DNA of 64,000 bases from Pontederia crassipes (taxonomy: Eukaryota > Streptophyta > Magnoliopsida > Commelinales > Pontederiaceae): assembly GCA_030549335.1 (NCBI GenBank), contig JAUKPH010000018.1, positions 3,968,001 to 4,032,000 on the forward strand, in the 5' to 3' direction. Positions 24,853 to 36,395 of the stretch are shown here, one piece after another. How positions within the stretch are numbered: the first letter of the stretch is position 1; every line of letters begins with the position of its first letter. Made by a program: the position numbers and the translations under genes. The notes beneath the pieces were generated by a model. The model saw only the letters and a program-made list of their open reading frames with translations, made no database searches and was not told the DNA's origin.

Positions 24853-25825
24853 GGAAAAATTGTTGGTCCTCCCTATGGTATATATCCCGACCATCCTCCC
24901 TAGTGTAGCGCCCGTCGGATGCATTTTGGACGATAGATTTTCTGCTCTTGTTTTGGAGACAGATACGCGCGAAGAAAAAAACCCTCTCTCAATGCATCTT
25001 TTGTGTCTTATTTGGGTGTCTTCCAACGAGAGAAGATGCTGGCCTCCACTCGAAACCCTCCTAGCGACAGATCGGCGATCGGACGAAGCGGCAATGACCT
25101 CTACGAAACTGATGCTCTTCTCCTCTCGAAACCATCCTCATGACAGACCAACGGATAGACGAAGCGGCGATGGCCTCTTCGAATGACCGACACTCTTCTT
25201 CTCTTGAAACCGTCCTCGCGACCGACCGGCAGGCGGATGAAGTTGAGACGGCCTATGCGAACAAACGATGCTCTTCTCCTCTCGAAACCCCTCCCTTGAT
25301 TTTCCCATTTTTGCCCTATATTCTCCCCTTGATTGTTCCCTTTTTCTCTATTTTTGCATCGCAGCGAAGGGCGGAGCACAGTGGACGAAAGAGAAAAATC
25401 GAGGGCGGAGGAGAGCACGGCGGCATCCCTGTGGTGGTGGCAGCAGGTCACAGGTGGAAGATCAGGGCGCAGAGGAGAGCACGACGGTGTCCCTTTGGCG
25501 ATGGCGGCATGTAGAGACAGATCAGGGGGGAATCGTGGGCGGCGGCGGCGGCATGAAGAGGTAGATCGGGTTTTCTTCCAACGAGAGAAGACATAACGAG
25601 AGGTTCCTTTTCTTCCAACGAGAGAAGACGCTGGAAATGATCACGTTTCTTCACACGAATCTGACATCAAAACAAGGTGAAGCAAATCCGACGTCAAAAT
25701 GAGGTGAAGCAAATCCGACGTCCAAAATGTGCGAACGCAAATCCTTCCATCCAAAATGAATCGGATGGGTGCTACACTAGGGAGGACGATCGGGACATGA
25801 AAACTAGGGAGGACCAATATTATAC
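24853..25825. mobile_element. Long-TIR element 1 carrying a copy of the TEX10-like gene's 5' flank
   Basis: Inverted arms of about 90 bp (TTGGTCCTCCCTA...CTAGTGTAGCGCCCGTCGGA and its inverse at about 25740-25825) enclose two parts. 25030-25290 holds about three to four tandem units of roughly 78 bp (CTCTCGAAACC...GACGAAGCGGCGATGGCCTC). 25290-25560 matches, in inverse orientation, the region just upstream of the TEX10-like gene (36010-36310). There is no transposase, and the superfamily is uncertain (MULE-like by layout). No TSD is evident. Confidence 0.65.
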
Positions 25826-26764
25826 CGGTTTGGAAAAAATGTTGGTCCTCCCTATGGTATATATCTCGACCATCCTTCCTAGTGTAGCGCCCGTTGGATG
25901 CGTTTTGGACGGCAAATTTTCTGCTCTAGTTTGGACGACAGATACACGCAAAGGAAAAAACCCTCTCTTGATGTGTTTTCTGCGTTTTATTTGGGTGTCT
26001 TCCAATGAGAGAAGATGCTGGCCTCCTCTCGAAACCCTCCTAGCGACCAATCGGTGATTGGACGAAGTGACGGTGACCTCTATGAACAACCGACATTCTT
26101 CTCCTCTCGAAACCATCCTCGTGACGGACCAGCAGACGGACGAAGCGGCGATGGCCTCTGCGAATGACCGACGCTCTTCTTCTCTCGAAACTGTCCTCAC
26201 GACCGATCGGTGGACAGACGAAGCAGGGACGGCCTCTGCGAATGAACGACGCTCTTCTCCTCTCGAAACCCATCCCTTGATTTTTCCTATTTTTGCCCTA
26301 GATTCTCTCCTTGATTGTTCCCTTTTTTCTCTATTTTGTGTCTCATGGCGAAGGGTAAAGCACAACGGACAAAGGAGGAAAATCGGGGCGGAGGAGAGCA
26401 CGACAGCATCCCTGAGTAGGTCGTAGGAGGAAGATCGGGCGCGGAGGAGAGCATGGCAGCGTCCCTGTGGCGGCGGCGACACATAGAGACAGATTAGGAT
26501 GAATCATGCGCGGCGGCGGCGGCACGAAGAGGTAGATTGGCGGCGGCGACACACAGAGACAGATTAGGACGAATCATGCGCGGCGGCGGCGGCACGAAGA
26601 GGTAGATCAGGTTTTCTTCCAACGAGAGAAGACATAACGAGAGGTTCCTTTTCTTCCAACAAGAGAAGACACTAGCAACGATCGTGTTCCTTTGCGCGTA
26701 TTTGTCGTCAAAATGAGGTGAAGCAAATCTGACGTCCTAAATGCGTAGACGCGAATCCTGTTGT

Positions 26765-28424
26765 CACTACAAGAAAATTGTCATTTTTCGACGGGCAATT
26801 TTCGATGGTTTGAAATCCGTCGCAACTTGCGACGGATTTTGCGACGGTTCCTTTTCCGACGGATTTTCCAACGGTTACAGCCGTCGGAAATGGAAATAAT
26901 AGATTATGTAATTTGTTATATTATTATTTTATTTTTCGACGATTAGGAATGTCGATATTTCCGACGGTGGTAACCGTCGGACGCTTGACGTCCGACCAGA
27001 GGTATTATATATATATAGTAATTATTATCGACGGTCAAAACCATCGATAATTGAGACGGTTTGGACCGTCGCTAGTTATATTAATAAAATATTCCTCATA
27101 TGATATTATAATTCCTCCTCTCCTCTCTCTCTCCCGCCTCTGGTTGGACGTCAACGTCAACTGCCGGCGATCCTCTCCCGTCGGCGTCTCTCTCTCTTTC
27201 TCTTCGGCCACCCCGCGGGTGGCCGAATTCGGCAGCTGGCGGCTGGATCGGCCGCCTAGCGGCCAGATTCGGCGGCAAACTGTCGCAATTATCGATGATT
27301 TTTTTTAGATTTGCGATGAGCGTTTTTCGGACGGATTGATTTCATCTGAAAAATTATCGGTAATTGTGTTACCGACATTAAGGTAATACAAGATATGTAC
27401 GATGGGGCATTGACTAGGGTTAGGACACCCGGAGGTGAGACAAATGAATTTCCTATAAGAATTGGCCTACATCAAGGATCAGCTTTAAGCCCGTATCTAT
27501 TTAACTTAGTTATCGATGCTATAACCGAGAGTATCACAGAGGAGGTACCTAAGTGCATGCTATTTGCGGATGATATAGTACTTTTAGCGGATTCAAGAGA
27601 AGAGATTAATACAAAATTGGAAATATGGAGAAATACGTTGGAGTCAAAGGGTTTTCGTTTAAGTAGGAATAAAACAGAATATATGCATAGCAATTTCACA
27701 AATAAACAACTTAGAGACGATTTGAAAGTTAGGCTAGGGGAGGATATAATTCCTCAAGTGACAAAGTTTAAATATTTAGGATCAATTGTAAGACAAGATG
27801 GTGAGATTGATGACGATGTTAATCATAGAATTCAAGCTGGTTGGTGTAAGTGGAGGAAAGTCACTGGAGTTCTTTGTGATAGAAAAGTACCCAATAAAGT
27901 TAAAGGAAAATTTTATCGTACTGCTATAAGGCCAGCAGTGTTATATGGTAGTGAATGTTGGGCTATGAAAGGACAACATGAACGTAAAGTGGGGGTAGCC
28001 GAAATGAGAATGTTGAGATGGATGTGTGGTCATACAAGATTAGGAATGACCATATGCGTGAACGAGTCGGAGTGACTTCTATTAGTGAGAAAATGGTAGA
28101 GAATCGTTTGAGATGGTTTGGTCATGTTCAGAGAAGACCATTAGATGCGCCAGTAAGAAAAGTAGATCAAATAATCTGAAGTCCAATTAAAAGAGGGAGA
28201 GGGAGGTCAAGGCGGACACTTGGCGAACTAATAGAGCAAGATCTATTGGTGAATAATATACCGAAAGGTTTGGTTACTAATAGAGCGGAATGGCGTCGTA
28301 TGATCCATGTAGCCGACCCCACCTAGTGGGATAAGGCTTTGTTGTTGTTGTTTGTGTTACCGATGGTTTTTGAGCTGATTACCGACGGTTTTGACCATCG
28401 GTAGTCAGCGTTTTTCTTGTAGTG
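26765..28424. mobile_element. Small CACTA element (TIR CACTACAAGAAAA) hosting an RTE LINE
   Basis: The ends are CACTACAAGAAAATTG and TTTTTCTTGTAGTG, with 3-bp TSD TGT (26762-26764 and 28425-28427). Subterminal repeats are of the type CGACGGTT/AACCGTCG. There is no transposase. Without the nested LINE it would be about 670 bp, a non-autonomous derivative. Confidence 0.8.
27376..28351 (+). mobile_element. 5'-truncated RTE-type LINE (copy A)
   Basis: A perfect 12-bp TSD, TTGTGTTACCGA, flanks it (27364-27375 and 28352-28363). The coding part starts in the reverse transcriptase (GLHQGSALSPYLF at about 27461-27500, catalytic FADD in MLFADDIVLL at about 27556-27590) and runs to the C-terminal MIHVADPT shared with copy B. 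It is broken: a 10-nt deletion at about 28040 relative to copy B shifts the frame, and an in-frame TGA occurs at about 28178. The 3' end is GGATAAGGCTTT(GTT)n, the TTG-tailed signature of plant RTE LINEs. Confidence 0.85.
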
Positions 28425-28510
28425 TGTCCAAAACGAATTGAACGGGCGCTAAATTAGGGAGGACCATCGGGACATGAATACTTGGGAGGACCCAACATTT
28501 TTTCCTAAAG

Positions 28511-30070
28511 TAAAAGGAGGGGAATTAGAGGGAAGGGAAAGTGAGGGAAGGAGAGGGAAGGGAAGAGAAGTAAATGGAGAAAAATTTTTACCATCGTTTG
28601 GATGGAAACAAATGGAGGAGCAACCGGTTAGACATTTTTTTTCAATGACAATTATACCCTTTTTCACATGATAATAAAAATAAAAGCTTCTCATGCAGCA
28701 CCATATGTATGAATAGTTTATCTATATATATCTCCAGGAAGCCAATAGACCGACTGTGTCACCAATTTGAAGAGGGTCAAGGAGTACAGGCAGTAACTTT
28801 GGAGTGTAGACACGTCCGATGTCCAGGTGTACATATGATAAAGTAATTAGGTCATTTCAAAGTTAAATCATATTTAAAAATTTACCCAAACAAAGGTAAA
28901 AAAAAATTAACTTTCCTTAACTCTCTTTCCCCTCATTTAATTTCCATCCAAACATGAGCTTAAGGAAGGGATAAAACTTGAGGTAATTTGGGGAAAAAAT
29001 AAAAAGTCGGTTCGGCGCAAGGCCCGTTCGAAGCTAGGACTTGAGCAGGCCCGATCAGATAACCAACGAACCATCTATTGACCCTCTTTCCATCAAATTC
29101 GTGCAACCTTATGAAATTAATTAATGTAATAAATCATTTATGTCGCCTACTTAGATAGATGTTATGTCAGATTGATAACTGCAATTTGTATATTTCTTTT
29201 CCTACATAGAATTCATGCATTCATCCCAGATACACTTATTTTAGATTAATAATGTTTATTTATTTCAAATTCTACACATGAGGCTTCTTCAAATTTTGAA
29301 TATGTCATATGTTCTTGACGATACTCAATAGGCATATATTGAGAAGAAAACTTATATTCATTTTTCTTGTAATACACTCACCAATTCTGGTAACTCTGGT
29401 TGAATAGCTCTTCATATCTCTTGCAATATTTTGGGAGTTTCCTTGAATTCAATAACTTTATTTTAATAGACGTCACTATTGTCACTTTGGAAAATATTGT
29501 CGTCATTTCATTTTATCTCACAAGAGTAGAAATGTACTTACATATGAATTTGTGGCAATAATATCTTTTAGAGTGAAAATAGTGGTGTCCTTTTTTTTAA
29601 GAGTGGTGTCCTTTTTTAATATGTGCACCTTTTTCTCTTCTCGTAAAAATTCTAACCACCCAACAAATTTAACCAATGGCAAAAAATTTACCCAAAAGAA
29701 TATAAATTTGGATTCAGATTAAAATTAGGTTATTCTTTTAATAATTAAATCCATCCATTTAATATCTCTAACTTATGTGGTAAGAAGTGGAAGGCATGCT
29801 TCCCCTTTGCCTATTTTAAATGTTTTTAACTATTATTCTGATTCTTTGCTGTAACAAAAGTTATATATATTTTTTATGATGGTCAATAATTCCAATAATC
29901 ATTCAAGATCGAATATTGTTATAAACTTATAATGGTTTATTTTTTTTATTATATTCTTTAACTTTTTATTGACTTAATTTAAAAAGAAAAATGAGATATA
30001 AATATTTATAAAGGAACATTATAAGTAAAAAATATTTTATCAATATAATATTCATATGATGGAAAATGAT
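28511..30070. other. AT-rich intergenic DNA
   Basis: No gene is recognised. 28511-28580 is purine-rich (GGGAAGGGAAAG type). TTTGGATGGAAA (about 28600) and TTTCCATCCAAA (about 28940) are inverse words, perhaps the ends of a small decayed MITE. Confidence 0.4.
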
Positions 30071-30079
30071 TATTTGTTA

Positions 30080-30904
30080 GGGTTAATTTCTTAAACCTCA
30101 CTTGAACTATAGCGATTTTTCACATCTAATCCTAATATATGAACTCACCGTAAGACATTCCTAAATTATTCTGTGAATTTCACTTTAGTCCATCCATCTA
30201 ATTCCATTAACTTTTCTATTTATTAAAATGCTAAACTACCCTTCACCTTGTCCTTTAAAACTTTAAAATAATATAATAGAAAATAATTAATATAAAAAAG
30301 AGTTTTGCCCCCCCTCCCTCGTCGGTGTCGAAGAAAGGGGATGCCACCCCATGTTGGCATCCTCGATGAGCTCGCGAGGAGCTCGCAAAGATGGAGGGGG
30401 ACTTGTCCTAATGAGCACGTCCCCCTCTACTGGGCGAGCTCGTAAAGGAAGGGGGGGGGGGGTCGACCCTCTACGCAGGCGTGCTCCTGAGGTGGGGGGC
30501 AAGCATGGCTCGTCGACACCCCCACCTCTCATTTGTATGAGCTTGTTGATGCCTCACCTGCCTCTACGAGCGGAAGGCCCCATTCCCTGCCTTTATAGGA
30601 AGGTCGCTCCCCTAGCCCACAAACCTTCTCGTCTACAGGAAGGTTGTGCCCTCCCCCTCGAGCTCGCCGTCAACATAGGCTCAACCCCCCTCCCCCCTCC
30701 GGTCAAGAGGAAGGCCATCACCCCCCGCCCTGAGCACGCCTTTTAAATAAGAGGAGAAGGTAGTTTAGTTTTTTAATAAATAGAAAAAATTGAAGTTAAC
30801 GAAATTAGGTGGATGGACTAAAGTGAAAATCATGCTACAATTCATATATTAAGATTAGATGCAGAAAATTACTATAATTCACGAGGGATTTAAGGAATTA
30901 ACCC
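30080..30904. mobile_element. MULE-like MITE with GC-rich core
   Basis: A perfect 9-bp TSD, TATTTGTTA, flanks it (30071-30079 and 30905-30913). The ends are GGGTTAATTTCTTAAA and, inversely, GGGTTAATTCCTTAAA. The arms share the AACTATAG/TCACATCTAAT text seen in the other MITEs. The core 30300-30740 is GC-rich (GAGCTCGC, CCCCCTCC words) with no credible gene. Confidence 0.8.
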
Positions 30905-31652
30905 TATTTGTTAATGTAAGATAGAGAGAGAAAAGAGAGAAAGGCGGTTAATAAGAGAAAGATGATTTAATGTGGTAAATGTTGATTTGGTTTAAAATTA
31001 TTTATTTATTCTCATTCCACCAAATTTATTCTCATTCCGCCCTTGGCGCCCTCAAAATTTTTGTTTTCTATATAGATTTATATAGAAAAAATTGAAAAAA
31101 ATAAAACTATATCAATATCATATACATGGCCCCCCTAATTTTGAGCTGTTCGCTCGAATAAAAAAATGTGCTATTTGAAGAACTTAACTACTCACTTCAC
31201 CGTTATTAATTTAAATAAAAAATTAACTAAATAAGTTTTATATAATCTATTCCTCCATATTCAACTCGCCTCAGTCAAAATCCTTAATCCAAACATACGT
31301 CGTTTCAAAGGGGCATACGAGCATATTGCAATTTTGGGTGCAGGATCTGTACAAAAATCAAAAGGATTCAAATATCATTTGAGAAAATTGTCACGAACAA
31401 GGTCAGAAGAAAAGTCAACAAAGGTCTAATTCAACAAATGGAAGTTTCTATATCATTTTTTTAAAAAAATTTAGGACGAAGAATCCACTAAAAGTGAACC
31501 ATTGTCTTTTGTAAGTTCTTCTAAAAAAAATCAATTGGAACAAATATTGTCGGATGAACCGTCTCATTAGCTCTTAAAGTTGTTAAGCAAAGGGAATCCT
31601 TGCCATGGTTGGGAAATAAAGGTTAATATCGAAGGATAGTTCATTCTAGAGC

Positions 31653-32274
31653 AATGTTTTCCGAGTCAGACCGACGATCGGACTAGGCTCCTTACTGGGT
31701 CGCGATTGGACCGGTCTGATCGTGTTCGATCGGATTTAATTAAAATAATATTATTTATAATAATTATGAAGATATAATATAAGTTTTATGATATAGTATA
31801 TGAATATTGTACTAATAACCTATTAATAATATTAAAAATTAACATAACATATTTTTTTATTAAATTTTTAATAATGATTAACATATAAATATAAATAGAT
31901 TATTCTTAATTTCATATCTATTATTTATTGATGATAGATGCTATATTAATAAAATTTATCTTAAATCATTCTTATTTCCTTTATTTATGCCCTTTGATAA
32001 TTTTCCATTTTAATGTTATTCAATTTTAAATACCTACCTTTTTTATTTTAATTCCTATTTAATTTAAGACTGTCATATTCCCTCCTTTTGTTGTTATATT
32101 CCTTTTCTTTTCCCTTTTTTAACTTTCATATTTTTATCATATTTTTTAATTTTATTCTTGAAAATTGACATTGAACCGGTTTTTCCGAGTTCAATACTAA
32201 AATCGATTTTAATATCAAATCGAACTGCATTTCCAACTGGTCGTGGTTGAATCGGTCTGATTTTGATAATATTG
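31653..32274. mobile_element. MITE with 9-bp TSD (TTCTAGAGC)
   Basis: TTCTAGAGC occurs at 31644-31652 and 32275-32283. The terminal sequences AATGTTTTCCGAGTCAGACCG and AATATTATCAAAATCAGACCG (second read on the minus strand) are imperfect inverted repeats of each other. The interior is AT-rich and non-coding. Confidence 0.65.
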
Positions 32275-32283
32275 TTCTAGAGC

Positions 32284-32915
32284 TTTCAATCATATGACCT
32301 CACAATCAATATTTTGAAAATATTATAATTAAAATATTACTTAAACTTTCAAATTATGTTTCATAGTTTTATTTTTTTTATAATCATATTTATTAGATTA
32401 GGTATATTGTTTACTTATTACGATGTATGTAAATGAACTTGAATATTATCAAATTATTAATATATTTTAAGAAAAAATATATAAATTTAACTAGAATATT
32501 TTGAATTATAATATAATAATGTATCAGTATTGTTTATGTACATAAAATTTTGAATTTACAATTAAATTTTAATTTTTTAAGCATCTGATGCAATAAATTT
32601 TTTATAAAATTTTAAAAAATATTATTTTAAAATAGGTCCCCAACTCGAAAAAATTTCTAGATTTATTTTTTTTTATCTCTAAACAACATTTAGGGTGATT
32701 TTTTTTATGTTTTAGAAACCACACAAACTTTTTAAATCATTTTTTTTGAGAAAAAATAACTAGACCCGATGGATTTTCAATCTTTTTTTGTATACTAAGC
32801 CAATTCTTTCATGTACTAAGTCAATTTTTTCCATATTTTCAGGTGTCACAACCAGCAAACCAATGAAAGAGACCGATGGCTAAGGCTTAAGTATTTAACG
32901 TGAAAATGAGTGCTT
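32284..32915. other. AT-rich intergenic DNA
   Basis: Long A/T runs with no gene or terminal repeats recognised. Confidence 0.4.
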
Positions 32916-32919
32916 ATAT

Positions 32920-35900
32920 AAAATTAGGACCCCCTCCCCCCATCCGCGCCCGTCGGATGGGGATCCGACGGGCGCGGCTTTAAATTTTATTTTATTTTTT
33001 AAAATTTGTTTTCTTTTTTTCGGTTTTCTTTTTTTTAAATCCATTTTCTCCCTCTCTCTTCTCTCTCCCTCTCTCTTCTCCCTCCCCCTATCGCGCTCAT
33101 CTCTCTTCTCCCTCCCTCTCTTGCCCGGCGCGGCGGCCAGATCCAGCCGCTCCCTCTCTCGCACGGCGTCGGTGGACAGATCTGGCCGCTCGACGGCCGG
33201 ATCTGGCCGCCCAACGGCTGCCCGCGGCCAGATCTGGCCGCTCGGCGGCCGATTTGGCGCGAGCGGCCGGATCTGGCCGCTCGGTGGCTGGATTTGGCCG
33301 CTCGGCGGCCGGATCTGGCTGCCCGCGTCAGATCGCCGCTTTCGCCCCCGTCCGTCCCTCTCGCCGAGGCCGCCGCCGCTCTCGCCGAGGCCGCCTCTGC
33401 TCTCGCCCCCGTCCGCCGCTCTCGCCAAGGCCGCCGCCGCTCTCGCCCCCGTCCGCCGCTCTTGTCGAGGCAGTCTCCATTCTCGCCACCCTTCGCCACT
33501 CTCCGACCCCGCCCGGGATATGCCCCGCCGCGCTCCGACCCCGCCCAGCCACGCTCCGCCCGCCCCTCCGTGCTCCGCCACTGCTTCGCCGTGCTCCGAC
33601 ACCACCCCGCGCGCTCGGACTGCCCCGCTGCGCTCCGCCACCGCCCCGCCGCTCTCCGCCACCGCCCCGCCACAACCCCGCCATGCTCGGACCGCTCCGC
33701 CACCACCCCGCCGCGCTCGGATCGCCCCGCCGCGCTCCGCCACCGCACCGCCGCGCTCCGACACCGTCCTGCCGCGCTCCGATCGCCCCGCCCGCGCTCC
33801 GACCCTGCCCCGCTCCGCTCCGACCCTGCCCGGCCGCGCTCCGCCACCACCCCGCCCCGCTCCGACCCCGCCCGGCCGCGCTCCGCCCGCCCCGCCGTGC
33901 TCCGCCCGCCCCGCCGCGCTCCGCCACCGCCCCGCCGCGCTCCGCCACCGCCCCGCCGCGCTCCGCCACCGCCCCGCCGTGCTCCGCCACAGCCCCACCG
34001 CACTCCGAGACCACCCCGCCACGCTCAGACCGCCCCGCCGTGCTCCGACCCCGCCCCGTCGTGCTCCGTCCGCCCCGTCGCGCTCCGCCACCGCCCCGCC
34101 GCACTCCGACCCTGCCTCGCCATGCTCCGCCACCGTCCCGCCGCGCTCGGACCGCCCCGCCGCTCTCCGACCCCGCCCCGTCGCGATGTATGAAAAATGT
34201 AATTTGAGAGATCTATGAAAAATGTAATTTGAGAATGTAATTGATTTATTGTAATGTGTTCATACCTATGTTAGATTTATGAAAAATGTGATTTCATTGT
34301 AATGTTTTTACATTTGGAAATTTAATTGATTCATGTTGATGTTGTAATGTGATATAAACGTACGTCGTCGAATCTGAAGGCTATGAGCTCGACGTCGTTC
34401 CGAGTATGTGATACAAACATCAATATGAGAATGTGATACAAACGTCGTTCCGAGAGTTATGTAATACGAACATCGTTCCGAGAGTTATGTAATACAAACA
34501 TCGTTCCGAGAATATGTGATACAAGTGTTCGTTCCGAGGGTTATGAGCTTCCACGAATATGTGATACATATGACAGACGATGAATCAATTACATGTCGAT
34601 TTCATACACATTACAATGAATCAATTACATTTTCAAAATTACATGTCGATTTCATACACATTACAATGAATCAATTACATTCTCAAATTACATTTTTCAT
34701 ACATCGACATGAATCAATTACATTCTCAAATCACATTTTTCATACATCGATACATAAACAATCAATTACATTCCCATTCTCGACGAGGCTTCTCGATGGG
34801 ATCACAAACTTCTGACAATATTCATCCTAAATAAATAAAAAAAATCACACGACAGGGGACGTGCAGCGCAGCATGCGTCGGTGCGGCGGCGGCATGCGAG
34901 GATCCCGCACGGCGATGTCAGAGCGTGGTGAAGGCAGGGCGGCGTCGGAGAGCGGCGGGGCGGTCGGAGTGCGGCGGGGCGGTGTCGGAGCGCGGCGGGG
35001 CGGTGGCGGAGCGCAGCGGGGCGGTGGCGGAGCGCAGCGGGGCGGTGGCGGAGCGCAACGGGGCGGGGTCGGAGCTCGGCGGGGCGGTTGGAGCGCGGCG
35101 GGGCGGTGGCGGAGCACGGCGGGACGGGGTCGGAGAGCGGTGGGGCGGTCGGAGCGAGGCGGGGCGGTGGCGGAGCGCGGCGGGGCGAGGTCAGAGCGCG
35201 GCGGGGCGGGGTCGGAGCACGGCGGGGTGGTCGGAGCGAGGCGGGGCGGTGGCGGTGGCGGTGGCGGAGCGCGGCAGGGCGGTCGGAGCACGGCGGGGCG
35301 GTCGGAGCACGGTCGGGCGGGGTCGGATTGCGGTGGGGCGGGGTCGGAACGCGGCGGGGCAGATCCCGGGCAGGGTCGGAGAGCGGCGGAGGGTGGCGAG
35401 AACGGCGGCGGCCTCGACGAGAGCGGCGACGGCCTCGACGAGAGCGGCGGACGGGGGCGAGAGCGATGGAGGGGGCGAGAGCGACGATCTGACGCGGGCA
35501 ACTAGATTCGGCCGCCGAATGTCCAGATTGGCCGTCGAGCGGCCAAATCCGGCCGCCCGCGCCAGATCGGCCACCAAGCGGTCAGATCTGGCCGTTGGCA
35601 GCCAGATTCGGCCGCCCGCGCCAAATCGGCCGCTGAGTGGCCAGATCTGACCGTCCGCAGTCAGATCCGTCCGCCGAGCGGCCAGATCTCGCCGCCGACG
35701 TCGGGCGAAAGAGGGAGGGAGAAGAGAGAGGGAGAGAAGGAGGGAGAAGAGAGATGAGCGCGAGAGGGAGGGAGAGTGAGAGAGAGGGAGAAGAGAGAGA
35801 GGGAGAAAATGGATTAAAAAAAAAGAAAATAAAAAAAAGAAAGAAAACAAAATTTAAAAAAAATAAAATTTAAAGTCGCGCCCGTCGTCGGATGGAAATC

Positions 35901-35940
35901 CCCGGCGGATGGGGGAGGGGTCCTGGGAGGACCCCATTAA
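32920..35940. mobile_element. 3-kb foldback element with kilobase GC-rich arms
   Basis: The outer ends are inverse: AGGACCCCCTCCCCCCATCC at the left against GGATGGGGGAGGGGTCCT at the right. Next come CT-rich (33040-33120) and GA-rich (35700-35820) mirror tracts, then GGATCTGGCCGC-type repeats on both sides. The arms are long and complementary: CGCCCCGCCGCGCTCCGAC units at 33490-34190 and GTCGGAGCGCGGCGGGGCG units at 34870-35400. Even the AT-rich spacer is inverted (AAAAATGTAATTTGAGAATG at 34193-34240 versus CATTCTCAAATTACATTTTT at about 34678-34700). Long overlapping frames on both strands are by-products of the repeat, not genes. Confidence 0.8.
34340..34560. repeat. About 30-bp tandem repeats in the foldback spacer
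   Basis: Units of GTCGTTCCGAGAGTTATGTA followed by ATACAAACATC recur five or six times with small changes. Confidence 0.65.
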
Positions 35941-36009
35941 ATCCATGTTAGTCTTTGACGGCAGGTTCGCGGGATCGTTTGCCAGCGTAAGAAAAGGAAG
36001 CACTCTTCG

Positions 36010-36010
36010 T

Positions 36011-36045
<35 letters not shown>

Positions 36046-36395
36046 GCACGATTCGATCTGTCTCTGCGTGCCGCCGCTACAGGGACGCCGCGGTGCTATT
36101 CCGCGCCCCGATCTTCCTCTTGCGACCTACTTGCGTGCCGCTGCCGCCGGACGCCGCCGTGCTCTCCTCCGCCCCGATTTTTCTCCTTCGTCCGCTGTGC
36201 TCCGTCCTTCGCCGCGACGCACAAAATAGAGGAAAAAAGGGAACAATCAAGGGAGAATCTAAGGCAAAAACGGGAAAAATCAAGGGAGGGGGTTTCGAGT
36301 CGTTCGTTCGCAGTGGCCGCCGCTTCGTCCGTCCGCCAATCGATTGTTTTTGTTTTATTTCTTTCTTTCTTTTGTATTCTCTCACTGGTTTCATC
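36010..36395 (+). promoter_or_regulatory. 5' flank / probable 5' UTR of the TEX10-like gene
   Basis: GC-rich sequence runs up to the ATG at 36396, ending in a pyrimidine-rich leader (TTTCTTTCTTTCTTTTG). Most of it (36010-36345) is repeated in inverse orientation inside the two long-TIR elements at 24.9-28.5 kb. No TATA box is clear. The transcription start cannot be placed by eye. Confidence 0.5.
36011..36046 (+). repeat. (GCC)n microsatellite
   Basis: About twelve GCC units lie upstream of the TEX10-like start codon, probably in the promoter or 5' UTR. Confidence 0.8.

Larger units (their letters stand above)
25832..28505. mobile_element. Long-TIR element 2, interrupted by a CACTA element
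   Basis: It has the same arms and tandem units as element 1 (left arm 25832-25920, right arm 28428-28505), lying head to tail with it. The inner part 26272-26610 again matches the inverse of 36010-36310. It also holds a local duplication of about 60 bp (GACACA(T/C)AGAGACAGATTAG at 26478 and 26540). A CACTA element with a nested LINE (26765-28424) sits near its right arm. Confidence 0.65.

Noticed and set aside
25101-26482. Minus-strand frames of 116 and 220 codons
   Set aside because: They follow about 78-bp tandem units and the copied 5' flank of the TEX10-like gene. Repeated peptides (SRGEERR.FAEA) come from DNA repeats, not from a protein family.
33035-34218. Long overlapping open frames (up to about 410 codons) on both strands
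   Set aside because: They are Ala/Arg/Gly/Pro repeats produced by a GC-rich tandem array inside a foldback element. Three frames per strand stay open at once, which is not coding behaviour.
34845-35850. Long open frames on both strands in the right foldback arm
   Set aside because: Same array as the left arm in inverse orientation; no start context, splice sites or conserved domain.
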